Shown: one piece after another, positions 45,183-57,437 of the stretch | Layout of the letters: every line of letters starts with the position of its first letter | How positions within the stretch are numbered: position 1 is the stretch's first letter | Assembly: GCA_038503035.1 (NCBI GenBank) | Contig: JAVSML010025230.1 | Coordinates: forward strand, 545,062 to 609,061 | Reading direction: 5' to 3' | Length of the DNA: 64,000 bases | Origin: Crocodylus rhombifer | Taxonomy: Eukaryota > Chordata > Crocodylia > Crocodylidae | Notes under the pieces: model-generated | Seen by the model: only the letters and a program-made list of their open reading frames with translations | What the model was told of the DNA's origin: nothing | Database searches by the model: none | Program-made: the position numbers and the translations under genes

Positions 45183-45867
45183 AGACTTGGGGGTCATCAT
45201 TGACCACAAGATGAACATGAGCCTGCAATGCGATGCTGCGGCTAGCAAAGTGACCAAAACGCTGGCGTGCATCCATAGATGCTTCTCGAGCAAATCCTGG
45301 GACGTCATTCTCCCCTTATACTCGGCCTTGGTGAGGCTGCAGCTGGAGTACTGCGTCCAGTTTTGGGCTCCACAATTCAAAAAGGATGTGGAGAAGCTTG
45401 AGAGAGTCCAGAGGAGAGCCACACGCATGATCAGAGGTCAGGAAAACAGATCTTACGATGATAGGCTGAGAGACATGGGACTCTTTAGCCTGGAAAAGCG
45501 TAGGCTCAGGGGTGATCTGATGGCCACCTATAAGTTTATCAGGGGTGACCACCAGGATCTGGGGGAACGTTTGTTCACCAGAGCGCCCCAAGGGATGACG
45601 AGGTCGAACGGTCACAAACTCCTGCAAGACCATTTCAGGCTGCACATAAGGAAGAATTTCTTTACTGTCCGAGCCCCCAAGGTCTGGAACAGCCTGCCAT
45701 CGGAGGTGGTTCAAGCACCTACACTGAACACCTTCAAGAGTAAATTGGATGCTTATCTTGCTGGGATCCTATGACCCCAGCTGACTTCCTGCCCTTTGGG
45801 CAGGGGGCTGGACTCGATGATCTCCCGAGGTCCCTTCCAGCCCTAATGTCTATGAAATCTATGAAAG
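45183..45867 (+). mobile_element. Younger CR1 3' end (copy F) inserted in copy E
   Basis: It starts abruptly at 'agacttgggggtcatcattg' and ends with 'tctatgaaatctatgaaag'. Copy E homology stops at 'acttctaagaaag' (45182) and resumes at 45868. The flanks share 'gaaag', which may be a short duplication or microhomology. It is the same subfamily as the minus-strand fragment at 56049-56517. Confidence 0.85.
45187..45774 (+). pseudogene. CR1 reverse transcriptase C-terminal fragment, open frame of 195 aa
   Basis: The frame is open from [14 protein letters not shown] through [61 protein letters not shown] and RLRGDLMATYKFIRG to TLNTFKSKLDAYLAGIL and a stop. This is the intact C-terminus of CR1 ORF2, downstream of the catalytic core. 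It has no promoter, endonuclease or FADD and is a fragment. The lack of stops shows it is among the youngest CR1 pieces here. Confidence 0.85.
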
Positions 45868-46228
45868 TAAAGATGATAGAACTGTGCTTATTTAGTCTAG
45901 AGAAGAGAAGAATGAGAAGGGATTTAATAGCAGCTTTCAACTACATGAAAAGTGGTTATGAAGAGACTGTTCTCAGTGGTGGCTGATGACAGAATAAGGA
46001 ATAATGGTCTCAAGCTAAAGCAAGGAAGGTTTGGGTTATATATTAGAAAAAACTTTATCATCAGAAAGGTAGTAAAATAGGTTACCCAGAAAGGTTGCGG
46101 ACAAAGCTTTGGCCAGGATGAGATAGTTGTGGAAAGTCCCTGCTTTATGCAGGGGATTGAAATAGATGACAGTCCCAGCTTTAAGCAGAGGGTTGAATTC
46201 TAATTCCCCAAATTCTATGATTCTATAT

Positions 46229-49200
46229 ACATAATACTCAGTAGGGTCCTAGAATGTGTGATTTAGGAATAACCTTGCCTACTGAAACCCTTCCCTTGTT
46301 TTTGACTACTTCAGAATCATACAGCACTGGTAAGACATGATCAATACATTAGGCAAAGGTATACAAGTGAGTGCACAGCAGATAACAGATTTTATTCTTA
46401 TATGCAACTTCCTCAGTTCTCTGCAGTTGCACTGGCAGAGCAAAACATCATATGGAAAGATAGAGAACGCTATTTTTTAAATTTTATTCGCACTTGTTTG
46501 AAAAAGTCACAATTCCTAAACCACAATTGATATTAAACATGTATTTCTCTATTTTGACTAACATCAGTTTTTGCCAAATTATTTCTCATTTCTCAACCAT
46601 TGCATTGTTGTGGTGGGGAGGGAGGCATACTAATAGCAAAGTAATTCCTTATGAAAAAACAGAACTACCTAAAATATAGCTGATTTAAGATGACTTGTCA
46701 ATTAATCATCTCAAAATGAAAACGGTGTTGAATTTACAGCTTTATTTTACACTTCAAGAAAACCCCAGAGAAAATTAAAACAATGCAAGTTTTAATAATT
46801 AAAAGCTGCTCTTTCTTATAAGAGTATTCAAGTCAAGATGATGATATAAACAAACTCCTCTGGAACATACATCTTTAATGAAGACCTCCCTCCAAAACTA
46901 CATTTTAAATCACTCTCCTGATATATGAATCATTCTTTATAATCTTGCAAATATGAAGAGAACATTAGAGAAATAAGAGGATACCTTTTATGCTGTAGGG
47001 GTGAAATGTGAGCAGGAAACCTCAGGTGGATTAGAATGAAATATAGGGCTAGATACAGACATTCAAGATCCTGAGGCAGAACAGATCTAAATTAGTTTTC
47101 TATAAAAGACGTAGTTTAGACTTGTAGTGAACAGAACAGACATTCAGCATTTGGTGGAGAGGGCAAATCATAGACCAGGTTCTACCATTTTTAAACTAAT
47201 CTGCGTACTGAACTTCTGGTCTGTTATGAGAATAGACTGGTATCCGATCACTTATACCAGTAAAAGTACAATATCTGTACCTGGCCTAGATGTTGTTTAT
47301 ATGTATAGCCATTGACAATTTTGGCTAAGAGACAATATTCAGTACTTGATCATATAACACACAAGCCTGAGATAATTATGAAATACAAAGGCACGTCTGC
47401 ATTTCCAATGATACGCTTCACATTAGCATAGGAATAAGGTCTAATTATGGTTTTGAACTTTTGATATTTGTTAAATGTAATCAGGTAGAAACTTGGGTTC
47501 CAATCCCACAAGAAAAAGGAACATTAGCCAGTGATCAGTCTATCTGACTGTGGGACTACTGACATATTGAAAGTTAAATACATGTATAACGATTTTGTTG
47601 GACCACACTTGAGTGCTCAGTATCTTCCAGGAGCAAACCCTTAGCATAGTATTGTGTCATTCCTTTTACTGTATGAAATAAGAAACAATGAAAGAGCTTC
47701 AGAAACTTCCCCTGCATACTGTGACACTGCATCTCAGTCCCAGCCTAGATTACCCTTGTCATTCTAATTTCCCACACCAAAGAAACCACCACTTACACCA
47801 AATCTGGTAATACTATGCATTAGTGACTACTTGTATATTACAGCACTTCCTCAAGTTTGAGACCCAAGGCTTCTCTGCCAACCTACTTCGCAGACTGAGA
47901 TCTTCAGAAACTCATGGATGGAATAAGGAGGAAGAACCCCCACCCCATTTGTTATTAAATTATGTATATAATTTTACCCTTCTGACAAAAAAAATCACCC
48001 CCATAACAACCTTATGTACTCTTCTAATTCATAACCTTTCCCAACAACTTGGTGTATCTTTAATAAAAGCCACTTATTAAAAGGTCCAATTTTCATTCAT
48101 ATGAGAAGTAGATTTTATACCATCCTTGTAGTGTAAAAGGCCCTCAGATGGGCATAAAACATTTTTACACTTAATATGCCTGGTTTACTTCTAGAGTGGT
48201 GTAAATAGGGAAACAGGAATCATTCTCCATTTGCACCCTCCTTTTGCAGAACATGAGAAAAGTATTACAAAATGGAATAGGCATTGCGCCCCTGGATTAG
48301 GAAGCACAGCCATGCCTTAGAGTTGAACTAAAGCTTTAAAATAATTTAAACAAAGAAAAGTAAATAAACTAGCAATGATTTATCTCAGAGGAATAATACT
48401 GTAACTGCTGAATAATTACAAGCACCAATCTTTATTAGTATGCAAAGTAGCTAGATTTGGTTTGCTCCCAGAGCTGCTCAGAGGACAAAAAGCCAAGGAA
48501 GTGGTACACATAATAATAAATCACACACAAAAATTCCCTGTTTGTTGCAGTGAACATCTTTACTCCAGGGGCACGGAGAGTGTAGAGCATCTTCTTGAGA
48601 TTAAAAAAAAGGCTGTTTAATTTATATTTTCCAGTGATGCATTGTGCCTTCAGAACTCATTGAGCTGAAGAAGTACAAAGGTTTCGGTTTACAGAAGTTT
48701 TGTAAAAATGATTACAGAATTTGTCATAGAACAATTTCTAAAACAAACTATGTTATTTTATTTTTATGATCCCGTTGACATTTTTACTTGTTTAATAGTG
48801 ATATAAGTTTAGTTGTTTGGGGTTTGTTTGGTTTTTTTGGGGGGGGGAGGGAAGGGCAGGAGGTTGCATTGCTTTCTTTGATAAATTGCAAAAATTAAAA
48901 AAAAAATCTATAGGTATACTGAAAAGTCAAAGCAGTTAATTATTCTATGCATGTGAACAGAGAAAGCAGAAAGAAAACTGTGGAAATAAAAAGATGCAGT
49001 GGGCTGATATGCATCTTAAACACTTATACTTTTCAAGATCCATGGAAGAACCATACTTCTAGAACTGTCATTTTTCCCCCATTGGTTGCATAGGTGTATA
49101 TTGCAAATGTATTTTAAGCAAATGATAGTAGACCATAACAACACTGCCCAATTTTCTTTAGACCCAACTCCGGTACCTCAATGAAATCAGAGCTCCTGCT

Positions 49201-51529
49201 AAACTGTATCAGTTTTGCCTTTGTGAGAACTGCAAGATGATGCCCTAATAAACAGATTAAGTCAACCAGGGTTAGATGAGCACATTTGCCAAAATTAGGA
49301 CTTGGAAAGTGCTGAACCTCTCTGATTTATAAGATCTTTAAACTAACATGCTAAGGCACCAGCCAATTTAATCAGCAGATTAGTCCTAGAACTAATCAGA
49401 ACTTCCAGAGTTTGCATACCAGTCTGTGCAGGGTCTGGGATGGAGTCCAAGGTAGCATGACAAAATCACATTTGAGAGAGCTGACTAAAGAGGCCAGCTA
49501 AAATTGGAATACCTCATCAACAGAGAAAGGAGAAATGAAGGCACTGTGAAGTAATTTATACAAGGTCTCAGGGATGATAAGCAGGAGAAGCAGGCAATAA
49601 TCCTAGGTTACTGGACAACTAGCTGTTGTCCTATCTGCTTCTCCAGACACCAAAATCCTTTCCCCCTGCTTCTTTAAAAAAGCTGATTCTGACAGACATA
49701 GAAGTTGCTTCCACTGTGAGATTTGTACATGTGGTTCCCCACTGTGATAATACCAAAGACCTGGTCTGATATGTAATGGCATTAACATTTGAAGAAATAT
49801 TCTAGCCTGAGACAGGATACATTTATTTTTGTAAAAATAAAATGAAAAATTTAAGGAATATTAACATTTGTCTGCAAGTAGATAAATGCTAAAAAGTCAA
49901 GTGAAGCGATAAGAATTGCAGAGGGAGCTGAGTATTTGAAATAAGTAAAGCTCTTTCTCTGTTAAACAAAAAAGTAATAATGAGAAATGTGAAGTAAAAT
50001 TACTTGCAGTCACCTGGGGGGAATCTTGTAGCCAACTGATCAACAGCCAAGCCATGCAAGATCTGCTTTTCCTGTGGGTGTAGTTCTTTTACATATTAAT
50101 GGGAAATGTATCCATCAGGACTATTACCTGTAGTACAAGTCAGCAGCCTGCCAGAAAGGAGGCAGTCTCCTGGGATATGCAGCCTGCTGTTCTTGTAAGA
50201 TGATTTTCCCCCTATCTCTTCCCTGCAACTAGGTTTAAAGAAAGGAAGAAACAAAAGTTAAAGCTATATCAGTATCTGCAACAGATTATTAAATTACCAA
50301 CAGATTATTAAAATTTGATCTGTCGGGTGCTAGAAACAAACGGCCAATGACAGTTACAGAGGTTTGATTTGCAAAAACTGTTTCTTGGACCAGCCATTCC
50401 AGTTCCATTTTTAAAGCCCCCACATGGGGAGAGGACAGTGAAGAAAGTTATTTTTTTGGCCTCTCATATCTACATCTTATCAATTTAGTCTTTTTAAGAG
50501 ACTGACTCCACTGTTGGACACAACGAACCATGTCCATTTACAGTCTCCTCATAGAACTTCCCTACAGTCAGACATCACCTCCAAACGTGGCCTATTGAAT
50601 CTAGCTCAGTGTAAAAAAGGAGTTTAACTCTATCCCTGATTGTTAATTCCATGAGATTACTTGTGTGTAAACTTCCACATGGACTGGAGCAAGCCCTAGC
50701 ACTGTTCTAGAAGGTCCTTTGAGAAACCGCAATCAGAAAAACTAGTCTTTAACAAAAATAGCCTTAGATAAAGAATAGCCATTTCAGGGTAGGTATAAAG
50801 CAGCATTTATCTAATAATTTTTATTAGCTTGCAAGGAGAAACCTGACATTAACTCACCCTAATTGGACATTATGATGGAATGCACCCCCAGGGGTGGAGC
50901 ACCTGAAGCACAGTACTGAGTTTTGATTTAAAATTTAAATTAAAAATAAGCAGCAGCTCAGCCATCCAAATCACAGCTTAATGCCCCCTGTGATCATCTC
51001 TCATACAGTTACTGGGAATGTGAAACTGGGAAATCCTTTGTGACCCTCAAGCTGTGGTATCAAGATGCCTAACTAGTGATAGGTGTGTCAATCCTCATTT
51101 AAGTGAGAGTCACTAAGCAGTGCCTTGATTTAAGATTTACAGAAAAATCAAATTGTCAACATGAAACACTGCTACAAACTAATCATTCCCATAACAGCTA
51201 AGATTTAAAGAAAAAAAACACAAGATAACTAAAGTAAGTTTATTTTTTAGCAAAATGTGTATGGTGGGGTGAATTTACCTGATATAAATCACCACTAAAA
51301 ACACTCCAGCTCCCACATGAAGGGCTAGGGGCCCCCAGTGTATTATAAAGTTACTCATCATTCCTATCTCATAAGCATGGATTATCATCATCTGTCCTTT
51401 CCGCTTACCCTTTCGTCATTGCCATTTGGACTCCCATGTGCTAGTGGGGGTGAATCATAAATGGTATATAAGAATATGACACGTCACCTGCTTCTTAGCA
51501 TAAAGGAGATACTTTCTTGCTGTCAATGC
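46229..51529. other. 5.3 kb AT-rich DNA, no gene recognised
   Basis: No coding signature or repeat family is recognised. A G-run ('ttttttgggggggggag') lies at 48833-48849. At 47259-47280 there is a 22-nt exact match to 44909-44930, the MITE inside copy E. Open frames are short and motif-free. Confidence 0.5.
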
Positions 51530-52542
51530 AAATAGTTAAAATTAGGGGAGCACTGATAGAGATTTGGGGAGCTGATACTGATAGCTGATATTTAAGGAGA
51601 CATATCGGCCGATACTGATCCAATATCTGATACAGGTGGTAAGTCTCATGTGGTGGAAGGGGAGGGGGGAGTGAAGGGGCATGGGGGGGCAGATCAATGC
51701 CCCCTGCAGTAAGAGAGGGGACAGGGGCAGGGGCAGGCACAGCCCAGAGAGGATGGAGGGGGCATGGGTCATAGCCATGGCTCGTGGGGTTGGGGCAACT
51801 CCCGCTGCTGCTTGCACCCTGGGAGGGTGAGGGGGGCATGTGCCCCCAGAGCTGTGTGGCGTGGGGCAGGCTGCAGCTGTGGGGTGGAGCCAGAGCCGGT
51901 GCTACATGGGGCTCTTCTCGCCAGAGGCTGGACTCAGAGTGGGCTCCAGAGGCTCTGGAAGGAGGCTGCAGCCACCCCAAATTTTGCCACAGCTCCATTC
52001 CCAGCCCCATGCCACTGTCTGGCAGAGTCCCGGCTGAATGCCCCACTTCCACCCAAACAGCAGGTAAAGTCACGGAGGTGGTGTGGGGCTGTGAGCACAA
52101 CTGCAGCAAAATTTGGGGTGGCTACACTCTCCTTGCAGCACCACCAGAGCCCACTCTGAACCCAGCCCCCAGTGAAAAAGGTCAGCACAGCCCCGGTTCC
52201 ATGTTGCAGCTGCCACCTGCCCTGCCCCATGCAGAGGCAAGGGCACACCCTCCACAGCACCCTCCCAGGATGCAAGCAGTGGCAGGAGCTGCCCCCACCC
52301 CATGAGGTGTGGCTCCTTCCCATGCTCCCCCCTGGCCCTGGCTGGGTAGCAGCTGCCCCTGGCCCTACCCTCTCCATCCCTCACAACAGGGGGCATAGAT
52401 CTTCCCCCCACATATGCAGCATGGGAATTTATCAGCCAGAGCCAGTGATGTTTGGTGGTGGTGGTGGCAAAGCGTAGGACATCCTAAAGTGTAGGGCCTG
52501 AGACAGTTGCCCCAATTCAGCCCCCACTAGGGACAGCCCTGT
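51530..52542. repeat. Large GC-rich inverted repeat, probably a DNA-element composite
   Basis: The left edge is AT-rich and carries the palindrome TATCGGCCGATA (51604-51615) and repeated 'gatactgat' phrases. From about 51770 to 52020 and 52070 to 52330, two long GC-rich arms are inverted copies around a centre near 52045. AGCCACCCCAAATTTTGC at 51970-51987 matches its reverse complement at 52106-52123 over 18 nt, and the blocks around 'actcagagtgggctcc' and 'tgggagggtg' also pair. The right edge reversed reads CAGGGCTGTCCCTAG (52528-52542), a hAT-like terminus. All open frames here, up to 204 aa, are mirror frames of the palindrome. The left terminus and target duplication are unresolved. Confidence 0.6.
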
Positions 52543-52727
52543 GTCTGTCTGCTCAGTGCAAATGAACTATAACCAGATCCTGCCCCACATGTTGTTGTAG
52601 TGCTGTGATAGCACTGAATGCAGCAAGTACCTCAGATGAGCTGCTCATCTTTTTAGTACAGATATGAGTGTAACTTACCTTAAGTTACACCAACTTAAAG
52701 TATTATGTGTCTAGACCCTTAGGATAA

Positions 52728-52908
52728 GGACAGAAGTTCCACATAAAGTGGTTTAAGTGATCAGAAACTGGTTTAAACCTGTAACAGAAGTTCAGTGCAA
52801 ATAAACCAGTTTCAAAATGGCTGAAATTGGTTTAAGATAAACCTGGTTGAATGTAGAAATTAGACTTAACTGATTTAGGACACACCAGTTTATGAAACTT
52901 CTGTCCCA
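52728..52908. mobile_element. Short TIR element (MITE), about 180 bp
   Basis: GGACAGAAGTTCCA at the left mirrors TGAAACTTCTGTCCC at the right. The interior repeats 'aaactggttta'-type motifs. No clean target duplication. DNA-transposon class inferred. Confidence 0.5.
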
Positions 52909-55039
52909 GCCCTCTTCCTGGTTCATGTTAAATCACAGTCCCCTCGAATCCCAGAATTTTGCAACCCAGGGCTCTACTGGCTGCTCCAGAGAGCAGGGCT
53001 GGCCCCACCCGTCTGCTCCCTAGCTGGAGCAGTGAGGACTGGCTCACTGGCCTCACTGCCTCTACCCCAGGCAAACCTCTGCTGGGGTCTGGGGCCAAGG
53101 AGAAGAGTTAAACTTCCCTTCCCTTGAGTACAGATCTGCTCTGCCCTGCTTGCTTTAGTGCTGGCTGCAACTGTGGACTACAAATCCCAGAGACACCTGG
53201 AAGCAGGAAGAGGGAGTGATCAGCAACTTTGCAGAGTCCTGCTGCTATGATTCTGTACTGTAATTCACATAGACCTTGGGGGCAGCAGGAAGAGGAAGCG
53301 AACACACAGCCCATGCTGGCTATGTACCAGAGAGCTGTGCTCTTGCACACCCTGGCTTCTCACCAAATGCAGGCATGTAGCTGCATTTCCTGAATCAAAA
53401 GAGAATGTCTGTTCATTTGTGTATTGATTCAATCGTTGCAGCTTAGACTAACCTACAAAGACTGAATCAATTAAGCCTCAGGCTTTTTGACTGTCTGTAT
53501 TTATCCTGAGTCTTAGCCTTAGTGTAAAAGAGCTAAAATACACTTAACCTTAGTGTAAAATACTGTTCTTTCTATTCTTAAACTGGCATGTCTTCGAGTC
53601 ATCTGCTGCAGGGGGGAAAGTGGGGGAAAGGGAGAGGAAGTGGGGTGACCAAGTGCTCAACATTTGTTGCAGTAGTCACCAAATAAATCAGTCCACTCAC
53701 CTCACAAGTGATTCTGCTAAGCCAGCATATGTCCAAGGTGTTGGGAGTGGCAGGACCCGGCTATGGCCCCAAACCAGCAAATCATGTTTCCCTGAAGTTA
53801 AACACCAATACTAGTGATCTTAGCCAGCCATCTGTCAATATTGTGGCTGGTTAACTTATTTATCATGCTCCTCTGCAAGGCTCCCCATGTGGATTTGTCG
53901 CTGTTGGGCACATATGAGCTTTCCTACCTTCTCTTCCCCTTCTTCTCCTGGCACACCTACAAATAAGGGTGTAGGGAATTATCATTAAAGCATTAGCCAA
54001 ACAGCCATTTCTCTTTGAAAAGGTGTGCAGCCTTTTATTGAGCTCAGTGTAGGACCCACCACCACTGTGGAAAAACATCAGAGAGAAGAATTAGTTTTAA
54101 GTTTTATATATGAAATGGCCTGTTTCAAGTGTTTACCCAGGTGACCCACCTAAAATGATCTGCATCTGAGCCAAAGTTTCAGAAATACAAATAACAGGAA
54201 ACACCAGTAACTTAATGACAAGACAAAATACTGATAATTAAATGATTTTAATAGTGTGTCAAGATGAGGGATAACAGTCTTGGGAAATGAGACTGGTAAA
54301 TTATTATCCCTGAGGCTTGTTCCACACATTGCCATTCAGGCGTGAAGAATGCAATATGCAAACTCCCTAGCCATATATTTAACTTTAACACAATATTAGC
54401 ACCCACCACATCAGCAGTATTGTTCTTGAGGAATACATCCATTCAGTGGTTCTCACCCTTTAGAAGCAGACAGACTTGAGAGAAAGATTTAGGAAAAATA
54501 TCACATTTTTTATCCATATAGATGTTTTAAAACAACCAAGCTGTGTGAAAATTTTTGTTTCCTCACAGAAACCTGTTCTGCTTCTTTTCATAGTCTATTT
54601 CTATCTACATTTAATCATGATCTTCCAACTTACTGATAAAAAGGGAAATATGTAATGTGCAATTATCACAACTGTGGTATAGGGTGACACGAATTGCGAC
54701 AAATTGTCTCTCACAATATAATGATTTGTAACCCTCGTGGAATCCTTACATAAGGTTCTCTAGTAGCCTCTTCCTGATTTATTTGCCTGGAAGATTCAAC
54801 CTTTGGACCATAGTATTACACACATGCTGGTTCAAACTTTACCATAAATGATAAGCATTCAGCCCAAGTGTAGTCTATAATAATGAATGCATGCATCTAA
54901 GAAAATACTATGACCTACAGTGTAACTAAATTTACTTTATGTAGATGGAAGAATTTAGCCTGGGCCTTCATTTTTAGAAATATCAAGATCCACAATCCAG
55001 TTGGGGTCAGGCCAACTCTCAGGATCTCTATATTGCACT
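52909..55039. other. Unannotated DNA
   Basis: The first 450 bases are moderately GC-rich and may be more repeat cargo ('ggactacaaatcccagagac'). The rest is AT-rich. No gene or family is recognised. Confidence 0.45.
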
Positions 55040-55362
55040 GTTAGACAGGAGTTCATGGTGTATAATTGCACAGGAAGACACTCAAAAATAAATTAGGTGC
55101 ATACACACACTCTAGGTTCATGCACCCTCACCAGGCATGCACATACACACTACTAATCAGGCACAAACAGATCCAAAATTATCAGCCTAGGCAAATACAC
55201 ACCTATCACCAATTCAAGCACCTACACACACTATACAAACCAAAAAAAATTAGACCAGAATCAATTATCAATACCTGCACAACCAATACACATACACGGC
55301 TCACTAATTCATATATCATGCACACAGTGACATACATGTATATCAGTTCACATACTCACAGG
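55040..55362. repeat. Degenerate CA-rich minisatellite, about 25-35 bp unit
   Basis: About eight diverged units of the type 'cacatacacactactaatca' alternate with 'aattca..' spacers. The 99-aa open frame across it, rich in His, Thr and Tyr, is a by-product of the repeat. Confidence 0.55.
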
Positions 55363-57057
55363 TGAGTTCCTAACTTGGGTGTTATGGTGTGTCTGTATGT
55401 GCTTGGTGTACTTGGGATACCTGGGACAAGGTTAAGGTAAGAGAGGGAGTGAAAGTTGCCGGGACTGGGATTAGAACCAGTAGACTAGGGAGAGCTGGGC
55501 TGATGCCAGTGCCAGGATTAGTACTGGCAGACTAAAGGGAAGTTGGGTTAATTGGTGTTAACTGAAAGCAGAAAGCTGGCGGACCAAAGAAGCAATGCTG
55601 GGGAGAAGCCTGGAGGCTGAAGCTGGAGCAAGGAGGCTACAGGGGAGCCAAGAGGTACGTGGGGAGAGGAAAACTGGGAATGGGGCTGTGTAGGGGGAGA
55701 CTGGAGAACACAGACAGAGAGTGAAAGAGAAGGCAGAGAGATAGGGATTGGGAAGAGGTGGTAAGAGGCAAAAAGTGGCAGAAGTGAGGCTGAGAGCCTG
55801 CAGAAAACAATAGGGCTGAGAGGGAGAGACAGAGACACAGACCAAAATTTAAGATAGGGTAGGGACTGGGGGGCTCAGTAAAACACAACCCAACTCGGGG
55901 TTACAAATGATAGTGGTTTTATTGAAAAGGGGAGATGGTGACACGATATTTTATTGGTTCCTTTGCGTGTGCGCACACATACACACACAGACAATGGCAG
56001 CAGGGGTTGAAGAGGCTTGGTGCAGGGACTGAAGTCCGGGAGGAGAGATTTCATAGACATTAGGGTTTGGAAGGGACCTCGGAAGATCATTGAGTCCAGC
56101 CCCTGCATCAAAGGGCAGAAAGTCAGCTAGGGTCATAGGATCCCAGCAAGATAAGCATCCAATTTGCTCTTGAAGGTGTTCAATGTAGGTGCTTGAACCA
56201 CCTCCGATGGCAGGTTGTTCAAGACCTTGGGGGCTCGGACAGTAGAGAAATTCTTCCTTATGTGCAGCCTGAAATGGTTTTGTAGTAGTTTATGACCGTT
56301 CAACCTCGTCATCCCTTGGGGCGCTCTGGTGAACAAACATTTCCCCAGATACTGGTGGTCACCCCTGATAAACTTACAGGTGGCCATCAGATCACCCTGA
56401 GCCTGAGCTTTTCCAGGCTGAAGAGCCCCATGGCTCTCAGCCTGTCGTCGTAAGGTCTGTTTTCCTGACCTCTCATCATGTGCATGGCTCTTCTCTGGAC
56501 TCTCTCAAGCTTCTCCAAAAAGAGAGAGAGAGCCCAAATTGGAGGAGGAAATATGCAAGTGATATCTACCTATCCCGGGCTGAAAGTGGGTCCTCGATGA
56601 CTAGTCGGGGTCTCCTTCGGATCAGTGTTGTCCAGAGGGAGGTCACTGGCAGGGCCTCTGGGGTGGATAGGTGTTGTGATGTGGAGCTAGTCTGGTCCAG
56701 ATGGAGATGGCATTCCCAAGGAGTCAGTCTTCACTATTCCTTTTTATGGGGCAGACTACCTCTGATCTCCTATGGTAAGGGTCTGTCCAGGCAATGTCAG
56801 TCCTCTTCCAGAGGGTTCCAGGTGTTCTTACTGAGCATGTGCAGCCTTGGCACAATGGTGGGTTGCCTCATCTTTTGTTTCTTGAATGCTGAGGGTAGTT
56901 CCAATGGCTGGGGCACTGGTCCAGGTATTGGTTTCAATGGTTCGGTCATTCAGAGGGAGCTATTTTTAGACCTACTGCCACTGTCTCTCAAGCACCCTCA
57001 TTCATCCCCATTCATTCAGAAACCAAGTTACATAGGAGGAGTAGTATAGGTTACACA
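55363..57057 (-). mobile_element. Probable minus-strand LTR carrying a CR1 fragment
   Basis: On the minus strand the block begins TGTGTAACC (57057) and ends GGAACTCA (55363), TG...CA, with flanks ACAGG (55358-55362) and ACTGG (57058-57062), a 5-bp duplication with one mismatch. The minus strand also shows a TATA-like CATAAAAAGG near 56740-56752 and AATAAA near 55918-55923, in the right order. Without the CR1 at 56049-56517 it would be about 1.2 kb. The 55600-55850 part is purine-rich on plus. No retroviral protein is present. The ends are my best guess. Confidence 0.45.
56049..56517 (-). mobile_element. CR1 3' end (copy G), minus strand
   Basis: On the minus strand it runs from 'ggagaagcttgagagagtcc' through RMIRG-, RLRGDLMATCKFIRGDHQYLG- and TLNTFKSKLDAYLAGIL-type residues (frame 56133-56387) to 'aaaccctaatgtctatgaaa'. 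It is closely similar to copy F and 5'-truncated inside ORF2. A shift near 56390 breaks the frame. Confidence 0.88.
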
Positions 57058-57437
57058 ACTGGGCATGGGGATAGGATGGAGGCTTGACCTTACAAGATGG
57101 AAACTTGACATGACTTATGCTAACTTACATATATAGACCTAAAACAGTAATCACACAATATAAAAGCAGTTAAAAAAAAAAATCAATACAAACATAGTAA
57201 TTATCACTTATAAAACAGTGGATATATATATCAAAATAGTAGAGCACTTATTTGCAGAGGGGACAGAAATAAAACTTACTACCTAAAATAACATGTTAAA
57301 GCTTATCCTACATCTTAGCTTACTTATACTTATCTATAGGGAATGGAGAAGGAGAGACAAAGTCAGAAATGGTTGAGAAAGAGGAGGGAATGCATTTTAA
57401 AAGAAAAAAAAAAGAAGAAGAAGAACTGGGGGTTTTG
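57058..57437. other. AT-rich DNA with an A-rich/GAA tract
   Basis: A poly-A and (GAA)n tract lies at about 57401-57424. Nothing else is recognised. Confidence 0.5.

Larger units (their letters stand above)
44440..46228 (+). mobile_element. Old CR1-type LINE (copy E), split twice
   Basis: Degenerate CR1-type coding is visible: 'agtgctccaggggtcagcac' (PQGS region), 'aagtttgcaaatgacacc' (FADD changed to FAND, about 44537-44554) and 'aggttcaataaggagaagta' (FNxDKCKV region). Beyond an inserted MITE come 'taagccaacagcgtgccctt', 'ggtaagaccacatctggagt' and 'ggacatggacaaattggag'. A younger CR1 (45183-45867) interrupts it, and it resumes with 'gtgcttatttagtctagaga' and ends at 'attctatgattctat' octamers near 46215-46228. 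It belongs to a different, older subfamily than copy A. Confidence 0.8.

Noticed and set aside
51495..52477. Open frames up to 204 aa on both strands
   Set aside because: They are mirror frames of a large inverted repeat; Pro/Ser/Gly-rich and without domains.
55060..55360. CRISPR-like array
   Set aside because: Units are diverged and of uneven spacing, the DNA is vertebrate, and no repeat-spacer regularity exists.
55066..55365. 99-aa His/Thr-rich open frame
   Set aside because: A CA-rich minisatellite read as protein.
56480..57049. 189-aa open frame
   Set aside because: Spans the end of a CR1 fragment and a candidate LTR; no domain, and the frame crosses an insertion boundary.
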